From assembly GCF_000510265.1 (NCBI RefSeq), contig NZ_CP006745.1:1075654-1139653 (forward strand): DNA of 64,000 bases. The letters run 5' to 3'. Shown piece by piece: positions 49,221 through 59,587 of this stretch. The DNA comes from Candidatus Endolissoclinum faulkneri L5. Lineage in GTDB: Bacteria; Pseudomonadota; Alphaproteobacteria; Thalassobaculales; Thalassobaculaceae. Numbering within the stretch: position 1 is the stretch's first letter; every line of letters starts with the position of its first letter. A program made the translations under genes and the position numbers. The notes beneath the pieces were generated by a model. It made no database searches. It was given only the letters and a program-made list of their open reading frames with translations, and had not been told where the DNA came from.

Positions 49221-49586
49221 TTACACTATATCTCCCGCAGCGATAGACTGCTTTGACTTGGCATCTATCCCACAGTTATTAAATAATTCAACCAGTTCAC
49301 CCGAATCAAACATTTCACGCACGATATCACATCCACCAATAAACTCACCTTTTACGTAAAGCTGAGGAATAGTAGGCCATTTCGAGTACTCTTTAATAGC
49401 TTCACGAATCATTTGGTCTTTGAGTACATTGACGCCTTTAAATTTAACACTAAGATTGGATAAAATTTGCACGACCATAGAAGAAAAACCACATTGCGGA
49501 AATGCCGGAGTACCTTTCATAAACAATAAGACATCACTTTTAGCAATTTCCTCATTAATTTTTCGTTTTATACAGTCATCAAGCAT
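49221..49586 (-). CDS. grxD: Monothiol glutaredoxin, Grx4/GrxD type
   Basis: This 121-residue monothiol glutaredoxin binds a bridging [2Fe-2S] cluster with glutathione and works with BolA in iron-sulfur trafficking. The active site Cys32 lies in FPQCGFSSMVVQIL, the CGFS signature. The N-terminal KSDVLLFMKGTPAFP and the later WPTIPQLYVKGEFIGGCDIVREM near 70 to 92 complete the glutathione-binding groove. The C-terminus runs about ten residues beyond the usual end. It lies on the strand of purL and bolA, but purL separates it from its partner bolA. Confidence 0.95.
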   Translation of the reverse strand: MLDDCIKRKINEEIAKSDVLLFMKGTPAFPQCGFSSMVVQILSNLSVKFKGVNVLKDQMIREAIKEYSKWPTIPQLYVKGEFIGGCDIVREMFDSGELVELFNNCGIDAKSKQSIAAGDIV

Positions 49587-49911
49587 TTTAAACCTTCCTT
49601 TTAGTTTTTAGAATTTTAACCACTTCATGATATCGTTTTATATGAATAATAAGCACGAAAAATATTATTTAATCGGTACTTATTAGGTTAGTTATCGACA
49701 AACTCTTATCTGGTATCTTCTAACTGCTCTTCATGTAAGAAAATACTTATCACAATTAAAATATCGAAATACAGAACATAAAAAACTATCTTCTACAACA
49801 AAATAACTTTTTTCAATCAAATCCTTTAAGGAAAAGCAGCTTTGTTAGCGTAAATAAGCCAAATTTCCATAGGCTTGTATAGTTTTTGTTCCTATTCAGC
49901 TTACTCTATAG
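49587..49911. other. Short non-coding spacer between purL and grxD
   Basis: 325 AT-rich bases with no gene and no strong hairpin. In relatives bolA commonly lies here. Confidence 0.5.
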
Positions 49912-52134
49912 TTAATTTTTATAACTCATGTATCCTGGCAGCCATTTTTCATACTGATAGCTTAATTCTTTCACAGTAATTATAATCTCCCCATTAAGTG
50001 TCAACATACCACTTTTATTCACAACACCAACTACAGCTGCAGGAACACTGGCTGATAATGCAGCTTCAATAACTTTCATAGGAGATGAAGTAGCAACAAT
50101 GTATCGACCTTGATCCTCCCCAAAGCCCCACGCATGCACCAAGATGTCCTCAGGTGTAACTATATCGACGCCAAAAACTTTTAAGACTAGTGCCATCTCG
50201 GCGATTGACACCAACAATCCTCCATCAGAAACGTCATGACAAGCACTTATTGTATTTTCAGCGATTAAATTACGGACCAAATTACCGGCTTGCTTTTCAG
50301 CAACAAAATCAATTGGTGGAGGTGCGCCCTCTTCCCGACCTTCTATTTCACGCAAATAAAGTGAAGAGCCAAGCCAACCGTCCTTGCGATTAGCCGGCTG
50401 TCCAAGAGCTAAAAGAGTATCTCCGACATTTCTTAGGGCTGAAGTAACAATTTTAGAACAATTATCAATCACACCAACACCACCAACAACTGGGGTAGGT
50501 AAAATTGCATTACCATTTGTTTCATTATACAGTGATACATTACCTGATACGATGGGATAATCTAAAGCCTTGCAAGCCTCTCCCATGCCTTTTATACATC
50601 CTACCATTTGACCCATAATGGTAGGATTTTGGGGGTTACCAAAATTTAAGTTATTTGTCACCCCTAGTGGGGTAGCACCAACTGCAATAATGTTGCGCCA
50701 AGTTTCTACCACTGCTTGGGCACTACCGATTTTTGGATCAGCTAAACAGTATCGCGGAGTAGAATCAACTGTGACGGCTAAGCATCGTTGAGTATCATTG
50801 ATGCGTATAACGCCACTATCAGCTTCTCCCGGCTTGATCATAGTGCACCCCATCACTAGATGATCGTACTGTTCCCATATCCAACGCCGGCTAGCAGTAT
50901 CCGGGCATGAGATTAACTTAACTAAAACCTCTCCCAGGGAAAACTGCGGTGCGGGAACATCGGCAGCTGCAATCACCGAAGGAGACAATATCGGTAAGTA
51001 GGGGCGGTTATATTCTGGCGCTTCGCCAACCAATCTTCTAATTGGGATATCACACTGCACAGTGCCATCCTTTTTCAATACCAGACGCCCAGTTTCAGTC
51101 ACAGAACCAATTATTGCAAAATCCAATTCCCATTTTTTAAATATCTCCTGTGCTTTATCCACACTTTCCCAGCGCATGATCATAAGCATACGTTCCTGGC
51201 TCTCTGAGAGCATGATCTCATATGTACTCATTCTTAACTCGCGCACTGGAACGCGATCTAGGTCAAGTTCTATACCAACACTCCCCTTGTCTGCCATTTC
51301 AAGGCTTGCAGAGGTAAGGCCAGCAGCGCCCATATCTTGGATAGCAATTATGCATTCTCTCTCCATAAGTTCCAAGCATGCTTCTAATAAGAGTTTTTCA
51401 GTAAATGGATCACCTACTTGGACTGTAGGCCGACTATCCTCACTATTCTTGTCAAATTCCTTTGACGCCATAGTAGCTCCATGAATGCCATCACGACCAG
51501 TCTTAGCACCTACATAAACTACTGGGTTACCTGGTCCAGCAGCAGCTGAATAAAAAATCCGATCAGTTGTAGTTATACCTACAGTCATAGTATTAACCAG
51601 AATATTATCATTATAGGAAGGATGAAAGTTAACCTCGCCAGCTACAGTCGGTACGCCAACGCAGTTGCTATAGCCCCCTATGCCAGCTACTACACCTGAG
51701 AGTAAATGACGGGTCTTAGAATGCTGTGGATCCCCAAAACGCAAAGCGTTTAGATTTGCTATTGGCCTAGCACCCATTGTGAATATGTCGCGTAAAATGC
51801 CGCCAACACCAGTAGCAGCTCCCTGGTATGGGTCGATAAAGGATGGATGATTGTGGCTTTCAATCTTAAAAACTACCGCAATACCACCGCCAATATCGAT
51901 AACTCCAGCGTTTTCTCCTGGTCCCTGAATAACATGACTGGCTTTTGTTTCCAGCGTCTTCAACCAACGTTTAGATGATTTGTAAGAACAATGCTCTGAC
52001 CACATTACTGAGAATATACCCAACTCATTTAAGTTAGGCTTTCTACCAAGTATATTTATTATCACTTTATACTCTTCTTGTGTCAAGCCGTGCCTAGATA
52101 CAACATCTTCAGTAATAACAGTGTCTACAATCAT
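49912..52134 (-). CDS. purL: Phosphoribosylformylglycinamidine synthase, large subunit (PurL)
   Basis: PurL converts FGAR to FGAM in purine synthesis using ammonia delivered by PurQ with PurS. It is the small, 740-residue type that needs those partners, neither of which lies in this window. Motifs: [17 protein letters not shown] near 43, [12 protein letters not shown] near 70, [20 protein letters not shown] near 92 (ATP site), [38 protein letters not shown] near 268, [14 protein letters not shown] near 498 and [10 protein letters not shown] near 533, then [15 protein letters not shown] near 640. The gene is intact. An 11-bp perfect inverted repeat lies at 50598-50627 inside the [10 protein letters not shown] codons. 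Confidence 0.97.
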   Translation of the reverse strand: MIVDTVITEDVVSRHGLTQEEYKVIINILGRKPNLNELGIFSVMWSEHCSYKSSKRWLKTLETKASHVIQGPGENAGVIDIGGGIAVVFKIESHNHPSFIDPYQGAATGVGGILRDIFTMGARPIANLNALRFGDPQHSKTRHLLSGVVAGIGGYSNCVGVPTVAGEVNFHPSYNDNILVNTMTVGITTTDRIFYSAAAGPGNPVVYVGAKTGRDGIHGATMASKEFDKNSEDSRPTVQVGDPFTEKLLLEACLELMERECIIAIQDMGAAGLTSASLEMADKGSVGIELDLDRVPVRELRMSTYEIMLSESQERMLMIMRWESVDKAQEIFKKWELDFAIIGSVTETGRLVLKKDGTVQCDIPIRRLVGEAPEYNRPYLPILSPSVIAAADVPAPQFSLGEVLVKLISCPDTASRRWIWEQYDHLVMGCTMIKPGEADSGVIRINDTQRCLAVTVDSTPRYCLADPKIGSAQAVVETWRNIIAVGATPLGVTNNLNFGNPQNPTIMGQMVGCIKGMGEACKALDYPIVSGNVSLYNETNGNAILPTPVVGGVGVIDNCSKIVTSALRNVGDTLLALGQPANRKDGWLGSSLYLREIEGREEGAPPPIDFVAEKQAGNLVRNLIAENTISACHDVSDGGLLVSIAEMALVLKVFGVDIVTPEDILVHAWGFGEDQGRYIVATSSPMKVIEAALSASVPAAVVGVVNKSGMLTLNGEIIITVKELSYQYEKWLPGYMSYKN
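50598..50627. repeat. Perfect 11-bp inverted repeat inside purL
   Basis: Arms 50598-50608 and 50617-50627 pair exactly around an 8-base loop, in codons for the conserved PTIMGQMVG stretch. Confidence 0.85.
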
Positions 52135-52417
52135 CTTGTTTGGTTCATAATCATAAAAATCAAAGATTAGTTGCTCTAATTATAATTAAAAATATCAAAG
52201 ATTAGTTGCATCTTTGATGCTCTATAGGGATAATCAAAACAGTCAGATATACAAGGCTTGGGTAATGTCAAGGCATATCACAGATCAAATAAAATCTATT
52301 GCATTGCCCAACATAACTGTTTAATGAATATAAGTCTACTGTATCCAAGGAATTTTACGCTTATAAACTTACCATTTGTTATTAAAAGCTGTAATGGTTA
52401 GTGAAAATCTTTCTTAA

Positions 52418-52495
52418 TTATGACTGCGACAAAGCTTGATCGATTGCATCGCTTTGCTCTCCTTTTGTAGGAGGAGGGGGAGGTAGAGCAAATAA
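52418..52495 (-). pseudogene. Possible C-terminal remnant of an unknown protein
   Basis: On the minus strand one short frame reads LFALPPPPPTKGEQSDAIDQ followed by ALSQS and a stop. Its composition (Pro run, charged and small residues, higher GC) is unlike the surrounding AT-rich sequence and looks like the tail of a real protein. An in-frame stop just upstream and AT-rich sequence beyond suggest that the rest has been lost. The parent family is not recognised. Confidence 0.25.
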
Positions 52496-52646
52496 TTAAC
52501 TTGGGTGTTAACTAAGATGCTAATTTTATAGATTTTAATCCTTAAACACTGTTTTTTGATGTACTTACGCTGGAAAATCTTAATTAAACAATGAAGAAGG
52601 TAGTTAAATAATAACTGTTTTTGCAAGAAAAATTCACTAGCTTTAT

Positions 52647-52701
52647 AAAATGCTATACATTAACTAAATCTTGCTGAGATTTAGTTAATGTATAGCATTT
52701 T
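52647..52701. repeat. Perfect inverted repeat, 25-bp arms, 5-base loop
   Basis: Arms 52647-52671 and 52677-52701 are exact complements around TGCTG. On the plus strand the stem ends in TTTT and runs into CCTATTCTTCCTT. No plus-strand gene lies nearby. The stem would be extremely stable. Confidence 0.95.
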
Positions 52702-53483
52702 CCTATTCTTCCTTATATGCAGAACATAAAACTTTAAGGATTAATGTTTGGCAAGTAATTTTAAGAAAGATTTTAAAAAATCCTCTAAAATATTACATTA
52801 CCTACTAGCGTATAAATTGATAAAAAGATAAACGATCTTGCTACAAATTAAATTTTAAACCATAAAATATATATTTTTAATGACAATAATAATTAACAAT
52901 AATAACGGTATACATAAATTTACATAGCTTAACACTCCCGTATTTGCTTGTTTTAAATTAATCACCCTAATACTAAAGCTTTAGTTGAAAGTTGGCGTTA
53001 TTCTTAACTAAGTCGTCATTCAAATTAAGCGATAGTCTACCGAGTATTAAAATAGTGGGCTATGACGTTAGTGGGAAAAATAAAGTTGTTTGGCAATTAG
53101 AATCTTCTTCATAACTTCTTAGCTATCAGAAAGAATAGTTTTTGACTTTTATACTATATAATAAAACAATTTAATTAGAATATTAAGATAAATTAAGAAT
53201 AGCATTTTCGATAGCAATCCCCGCCTAAGCTTTCTAAGCGCATTTTTGCTTAAAAGTATTGCTATAACGTCAGCTAGAATAATTGAACAAAAATACTAAC
53301 TTTCCAAAAAGTTGTTAAAGTTATTAATAATAAAATTACTACACATAATAATTTATTCAACCTAGCTGTATGTATTTTACAATGATTATTATTAGAAAAT
53401 AATCTTATCGCTGATGAATAATAAATTTTATTTATTAACAAATTTTTTATAAGTTCAATTTTATAAGATAATTATAAGCATGA

Positions 53484-53711
53484 TTACTTTGGAGTAGCGG
53501 TTTGCATGGTAAGAGCATGAATATCCTTGCCTAGAAGTCCCCGAAGAGCATTATACACTATCTGATGCTGTTGTACACGACTTTTCCCCTCGAAAGCAGA
53601 AGATTCGACGTAACAAGAATAATTATTGTCATGCAAATTTTTAATCGATACACAAGCGTCTGGAATAGCTTGTTTGATTAAATAGTTAATTTCATTTACC
53701 TTCATAAACAT
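53484..53711 (-). CDS. bolA: BolA-family protein
   Basis: This 75-residue class II KH-like BolA protein partners monothiol glutaredoxins in iron-sulfur cluster delivery. It shows the family core: AIPDACVSIKNLHDNNYSCY near 15 to 34, F-E-G-K-S-R-V-Q-Q-H-Q-I-V-Y-N-A-L near 40 to 56 with the conserved His, and a final IHALTMQTATP. This short form matches the BolA/YrbA proteins that sit next to grxD in Alphaproteobacteria. Here it lies about 3.9 kb upstream of grxD on the same strand, with purL between. The start could be either of the first two ATGs (53711 or 53705). Confidence 0.9.
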   Translation of the reverse strand: MFMKVNEINYLIKQAIPDACVSIKNLHDNNYSCYVESSAFEGKSRVQQHQIVYNALRGLLGKDIHALTMQTATPK

Positions 53712-56324
53712 TGTAACCTTTGACCCATTGATATTAAATTTAACTATTTCTTCTCGTATATAGTCTAGATCATAATCAATATGCTTAATGAATTAAATTT
53801 TAACTAATTTATTTAAAATCATATCTTGCCACAGCAACTGAATATAATTTCAGCTGTAAAATCAGCTATTCAATAATAAAATTAAACACAACCAATTCAA
53901 GTTAGGAACTTAATAAAATTAACATAGCGTCGACAAAAATTTGCTTTAGCTTACAATCATACTATTCAGAATACATGAAAAAACTTGCAAATCCTACTGC
54001 TTAACATGCTTCTCCAAAAAGAGATAAAATTCTAATTGAACTACTATGAATCAATCATGATATTGGTAGCTACGCCAAGATTATTAAATGATGCGTTAAA
54101 AATAAAAATAGTCTAATAACCCATTGTTATTAGAGAATGCTTGTATTTTTATTGATCTACAAAGTAACCATAATACCTACAAATCCAATGTATCTAGCTC
54201 GGCATATTTTAATTCATAAAATGCAACATTCATACACTGCAAAGTGTATCCTTGATATCACGTTTATGAGTAAAAATTATTCTATAATCTTCATAAAAAC
54301 TATCGTATACACAATCATCAAACAATTTAATACTATTTTTTAAGTTTATATTGGCGACAAGAATATAATAATTTAAAAATATTATAAGGCTATTTTATAG
54401 CTAAAGTAAAATAAAAGATATTTAGAAAGAAATAAATATCAAAAAGCATCATACTCAATTGAATCAAAGTTAGTAAATAGCAATTTTAGTTGCATATCAT
54501 TTTTTTGAATAGATTTTAACAAATCTAACCGTTTGTAATAAACAAAATGATTTTTATTAAAAAATAAAGCATGAGATTAAAATTAAATATATGACATAAC
54601 TTGTTAGCACTTGTTTTTTTTTGATACTAAGTCGAATAGCTTTCTTATTTATTCACAAGACAAAATCTAAATCTTTTATTTTACTTGATTAATAACAGCA
54701 CATATTATTAATGCACTGACATTGATGATTACGATAGAAATATATTCTACTATCTTAATTAAGATACTAATGTAGCGATCAGCACATTAGTAATATTCAA
54801 TGAGATATACAAAATTAATAATTTGCTATGCTAGTAGTAATTTTAAAAGCTAGGCTTTATTATTGAATTATTTAGATATAGAGAAAAGAAACTTGTCCCC
54901 ATAGTAATTCAATTAATTTATTGTGCTGATAGAAATCCTGAATAAATAAAAATTATATTGACTTGCTTAAAAATTAATTCTTACTCAAATAGAATACACA
55001 AACTGCTCATATAAATATATTGTAGCACACAAAGCCAGTACTAATATCTTTTATCTTTTTTGATGCAAAAAAGTTACTCACGCAGACAGCTGCAATAAAT
55101 CATTTATGAAGATTAATTAATAATTACTTGAGGTAATTTAAAATCCTCAAGGACTGCGTGAAGAAATTCAGCAAAAATTTTTGCTCGATAGCTCGTAGAC
55201 GAACTGCGTTAGTCTTACATTTCGTAAAATACAAACTCCATAAAATCTTTTTTTACAGTTCAGCAGGTATTCTATTATAGACATACCATTAAGTTATTGA
55301 TTTTAGTAATTGCTCCTTGTTTAAATTGCATAACCTATGCCTTGTATAGATAACTATTTATTGTTAGATAAATAGTTATCTATACACATAAGCAAATATT
55401 GGATTACATTATAGTGTTTATTGGTATCCTGTTAACCAGTATATTTTTAACAGTCTTTCCAAATGTAGAGGTATTAGGTTAGTAATTTATTTAGACTCAC
55501 TTCTATAAAGAATTAAAGTAGATTCAAGAATTAACACCTGCAAAATTTTAATTTTACCAATCAATAAAAGCCTATTCTTAAAACACTAAGAATAAATTGC
55601 TTTTAGCTATAACTTTAAAACAACAAACAAAAACTTCTATTTAGCACAGTTTGCTCCAGTGTGTACAATACAAGCAGATGTTACTACAATAACCTTAATT
55701 TAGTATACTGAAAAGATATTCCAAACGAGGCTAATGTATTATGAAAGGAATACCTTTTTAAGCTTACATCAAAATAAGCCATAGATAAGGCAAAACCAAC
55801 AGAACATTTTAATAAAAAGCGATAATACTGTCAAGGAAGATAGTTCAATAACAAATGCATAGCCGCTAAGAGCGTTTACCTCGTAGTAATATCAGTAAGA
55901 TGCTGTTATAAATAATAACCAAATTGCTATTTTATTCTCACGGCTAATTATAATTTATATAGCATAATCAACAGTATTCTAATTAATTGATAATGTTTTA
56001 AAAAATAATAATTTATCTTATGTACTCTATCTTGCAAATAAAAATTTATTTTATAGCTAATCAAAACACATTACTGTATATTTCACCCCGCCTGACTTAT
56101 CGAAACAACCTAATTAGACGAAACCTTATCCTTATCGGAATAAGAAATAAGACTAATTTAAATAATTAAAAATTAAAATAACTATACCTATTAAAACAAA
56201 AAACAATACAAGTGGTATTAAAATATAATTTGTATTGCGCCATACAAGTTTACTACATCTCTTGCATTTAAGATTCATTTTTAGTTAACAGCATTCTTTC
56301 TTAAGAGTACAAAGCAAAAAAAAG
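53712..56324. other. Longest gene-free stretch, 2.6 kb
   Basis: No gene is recognised. A 68-codon hydrophobic frame at 54137-54343 is AT-run derived and shows no family features. The perfect 18-bp hairpin at 55343-55386 is the only strong structure. A 40-odd codon open frame on the minus strand around 55120 to 55250 has fairly protein-like composition but no recognisable motif. Confidence 0.55.
55343..55386. repeat. Perfect inverted repeat, 18-bp arms, 8-base loop
   Basis: Arms 55343-55360 and 55369-55386 are exact complements. It lies more than 900 bases from any recognised gene. Confidence 0.93.
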
Positions 56325-56725
56325 ATTCAGACGGTCTATAAGCCGGGTTCTGTACCTAGAAAACCTAGGTGACGGCCATTCATCTAGGACGGTCGTTACC
56401 GACCATCTCACGCAACCCACCCGATGACTACGCGGGAACGCGTCTACCTAATCTTTTACAAAACTAGCATGTCATCCCTATTCGGTCTTGCTCCCGGTGG
56501 GGTTTACCTTGCCAATCCCGTTGCCGGCATCGCGGTGAGCTCTTAACCGCACCCTTTCACCCTTACCTAGAAGCTCCAATTCAAGAGGGCTAGGCGGTTT
56601 ACTTTCTGTGGCACTATCCCTAGAGTCGCCTCCGCCGGGCATTACCCGGCACCGTGTTCCCGTGGAGCCCGGACTTTCCTCCCATACCATTTTAACTGTA
56701 TCGGTGGCCGTCCAACCGACTGATT
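56325..56725 (-). ncRNA. rnpB: RNase P RNA, bacterial class A
   Basis: This is the catalytic RNA that matures tRNA 5' ends. On the minus strand the conserved blocks occur in order: the 5' P1 strand CAGTCGGTTG with GGACGGCCACC, then GAGGAAAGTCCGGGCTCC (P4 side, about 56664-56683), GCCCGGCGGAGGCGACTC, the tRNA-3'-end binding loop GGTAAACCCCACCGGGAGC near 56495-56513, and the 3' block ACAGAACCCGGCTTATAGAC closing P4 and P1 near 56331-56350. The 3' P1 strand (AGACCGTCTG) pairs with the 5' end. Exact ends may be off by a few bases. It stands out from its surroundings by much higher GC. Confidence 0.95.
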
Positions 56726-58677
56726 GGCCATAAAATAATTTATGTTTTTATAAATGTCAAGCAAGCGATTAGCTTATAAAAAACCACTCGTCTTTAATTG
56801 CATTCATTGCAAGCAAGTTAATATACCAGATCAAAATTTGATGGCTTGCGGCATAAGTAGCGCAGAATTATGTTCAAATCCATACCTTGCAGCCAATACA
56901 AAATAATAGTTACCTTGAAGCTAATAAACGCCATATAAGAATATTATCTATTATCAAAGTAAACCTAAACTATCTTAGTATATAAGAAAACAACATATGA
57001 TAGCACAAAAATTAATTTTTAATAAACTTTACAAAAGTTACATGTGCTAACAAAATTACTAGTATTAAGATATTTTAAAACAGCAGCTTACAAAACAAGC
57101 TTTTGCCAACTTGCTAAATTAATAGCAAGTATATTAAGCAATCTTAAAACGATCTCTTTGTGCACAAAAACTATTTTACGATAACAAAACTACCAGTAAA
57201 CAAAGATTACTGACATACTTTTTATCAGCATAGTGATTTCTGTATTAGAGAATAGTTTTTCATGATTCTAGCTACTCGCTAAGCAACAATTATAACACCA
57301 TGATTAATAACATTGCTGGCAATTAAGTATTAAATCCTATTACGCTTATGATGTTACTGATGCTATAAAATCTCTCAACCGTAAAGACTAACACACTCAA
57401 GGGAAGAATCAGCTACCATTGTATAATTATGGATTTTTGTTTTAGAAATGTAACATATTTAACTACAGAAATTTACTTGATGAAATAATATATTGATTTT
57501 GCTAGCCTTAGCCAACAAGCATAAGCAAGTTAAAATTCCATCTTCAGGAACATGGACCTAATATAGCACCTGTTTATATCTTAAGACGATCTAGTAAACC
57601 ATAATGCACTAGATAATGACGATAGATGATAGCTAGTCAGCACTATACTTATTTAAAGCATAGTCGTTATTTATATTTTAGGTGTATTCTGTGCACTAAA
57701 ATAGCTTTGGTGTATGAAGTGTTATCCATCAAACAATCAACAAGATAAACTACCTGAACATTATCAGTGGATTTATAATAGCAAAGATCCCTCTTCCGTT
57801 AAGCTGCATTCTGCTCCAGATTGCAATAATCTGCTCTCTTGCCGATAATAACTAAAAGTATTCACGTAAAAATCCGCGCTTATCCTGGTTTTATTAGCCT
57901 TATCCTTATAAAAAACAAGCCTGAACACTGCCATTATTTTGCGTAAATAAAAGCCAGGCTGCAAGCGAACATTAATTAATGTTTGCTATTGAGTGAGATT
58001 CTTATATTCATTACCTGAAGCTATTACTAAATCGCAGATAACTTTTATAATCTCATCAAATAACTGCGCTACTAGACGCCATAATTTATTAGATTATTTA
58101 GTAATTATCCTATAAAATATCTGTAATTATCCTAAAATATCTATTGTTAATATGCTAATCTCCACCTGGTACACTGAACAACAAAGTAGAATTAGAAAAC
58201 TATTTATGTATTGCCTCTAAGGCATCCACAACTACTATATATTCTAGTTGTGGATGTTGTCTTCTAATGAAATAAGTAAACAAATTTGCAATCATAGCAG
58301 ATAAGGATTACAATAGCAGTTTGCCAGTTTGTTTTTTGATTATTAAAAATAATACTACTCTTAATTAACGAAATATTTTTGAGTAATTATTTATCGGCTA
58401 ACATAACAAAAACCTTACCATCCTCCTCTCTGATTTAAAACGTTGGTTTAATGGCTTCTCATTCAATGAAATATTAGACTTTTTAATAACAAACAATCAT
58501 TCATTTAATTAATGAAACGATTTTCAATCGAAAGCAAATTTTATACTTCTGCTCTTTAACAAAGAGCGACTAGAATAACGCCTTTGCGAAGAAATACGTC
58601 AAACACATAGCTAAGATGATTGTAATTTCTTTATCTTAATAATAATCCACAATTAGAAATTAATTATTGTTGCTTAG
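56726..58677. other. Gene-free spacer, 1.95 kb
   Basis: No gene is recognised. A 63-codon frame at 57773-57964 on the minus strand lies in a slightly GC-richer patch and could be a remnant, but no family is seen. A 12-bp hairpin lies at 58223-58256 and a near-repeat of about 18 bases around 58101-58140. Confidence 0.55.
58223..58256. repeat. Perfect inverted repeat, 12-bp arms
   Basis: Arms 58223-58234 and 58245-58256 pair exactly around a 10-base loop, 420 bases past the hydrolase stop on the minus strand. It is GC-richer than most hairpins here, so a terminator function is possible. Confidence 0.8.
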
Positions 58678-59421
58678 CTATACCTCTAGCAGATCAGAAG
58701 TTGCTCTCATCAACAATGTGAGATCAGAATCATTTAACAATCGGTGTCCACCATCCTTTACAAGATGCACCTGAACATCTTCGCTTTCTAAACGATCTGC
58801 CAAAATAATTGATAGTTGATACGGTACGCTAGTATCACGCATACCATGAAGCAAACGAACTGGCGCTTTAATTTGTATTGGCTCACGCATAATAAGATGA
58901 TTACGACCGTCCTCAATTAAATCCATTGTGATAATATAAGGTTCATCAAAAGAATCTGAGTTTTCTAGATACACTCCCTCAGTAACAAGAGTGTGCCGAA
59001 TATTTTCTTCAAACTTTGCCCACATCAAATCTTCAGTAAAATCTGGCGCGGCAGCAACGCCCACTATTCCAACAATCCGCTCAGGGCGGGCTAAGGCAAT
59101 TAGCAAAGCTATCCATCCTCCCATAGAAGAACCTACTAAAACTACTGGCCCTGACGTCAATGAATCAAGAACGGTAATCGCATCCTTTTTCCATTTACTA
59201 ATATTGCCTTCACAAAACAAACCTGATGATTGACCATGGCCACGATAATCAAATCGAGTAAAGGCTTGGCCACGTTTCCGAGCAAACTTTTCTAGTGCCA
59301 TAGATCTAGTACCAGTCATATCAGACATAAAACCGCCACAAAACATTATACAAGGTTTCCTTCCCAGAAGGTGATAATATGCGATTCTTTCCCCATCTTG
59401 CGTAATCATAGTATCAACCAC
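58678..59421 (-). CDS. Alpha/beta hydrolase, ABHD10-like
   Basis: This serine hydrolase has an intact triad: nucleophile Ser in VGSSMGGW, Asp in LLHGMRDTSVPY and His in KDGGHRLL. The stretch CGGFMSDMTGTRSMALEKFA and FDYRGHGQSSG resembles the ABHD10-type esterase or depalmitoylase branch found in Alphaproteobacteria and mitochondria. The start is taken as GTG at 59421, where AGAGG lies six bases upstream, giving 247 residues. An ATG at 59409 also fits, and an ATG at 59487 has no ribosome site and adds an unlikely N-terminus. It is divergent from the GT4 gene, with a short gap between them, so the two may share a promoter region. The substrate is unknown. Confidence 0.85.
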   Translation of the reverse strand: MVDTMITQDGERIAYYHLLGRKPCIMFCGGFMSDMTGTRSMALEKFARKRGQAFTRFDYRGHGQSSGLFCEGNISKWKKDAITVLDSLTSGPVVLVGSSMGGWIALLIALARPERIVGIVGVAAAPDFTEDLMWAKFEENIRHTLVTEGVYLENSDSFDEPYIITMDLIEDGRNHLIMREPIQIKAPVRLLHGMRDTSVPYQLSIILADRLESEDVQVHLVKDGGHRLLNDSDLTLLMRATSDLLEV

Positions 59422-59587
59422 AGCCGCCTCTATTTTTATTATATGACAATTAGCTCTTGTTAAAATTAATTTACGATATATCATCAAAAGTTGATGTACT
59501 TGCTTATGGTAAACGGTAACAAAAAAACTTAACTGCTTTTAGCATTTACTTGAAAGATTTTGAAACATTTTCAGCCAAAACCGTAAT

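Larger units (their letters stand above)
52135..53483. other. Spacer between bolA and purL with a 25-bp perfect hairpin
   Basis: No intact gene. It holds a 16-base direct repeat (ATCAAAGATTAGTTGC, around 52157-52210), a possible coding remnant at 52418-52495 and the very strong hairpin at 52647-52701. purQ and purS, often upstream of purL, are not recognisable. Confidence 0.55.

Noticed and set aside
52414-52626. 70-codon minus-strand frame upstream of purL
   Set aside because: Low-complexity Lys/Ile/Leu translation; an overlapping frame (52418-52495) looks more protein-like, so this one is a shadow.
54137-54343. 68-codon hydrophobic frame in the 2.6-kb gap
   Set aside because: Random-looking Ile/Tyr/Thr-rich translation of AT-rich DNA, no ribosome site and no family feature.
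56478-56690. 70-codon minus-strand frame with protein-like composition
   Set aside because: It lies wholly inside the RNase P RNA gene; the higher GC of that RNA gives the coding appearance.
57773-57964. 63-codon minus-strand frame in a GC-richer patch
   Set aside because: No start context, no motif and no neighbour; it could be a remnant but cannot be supported.
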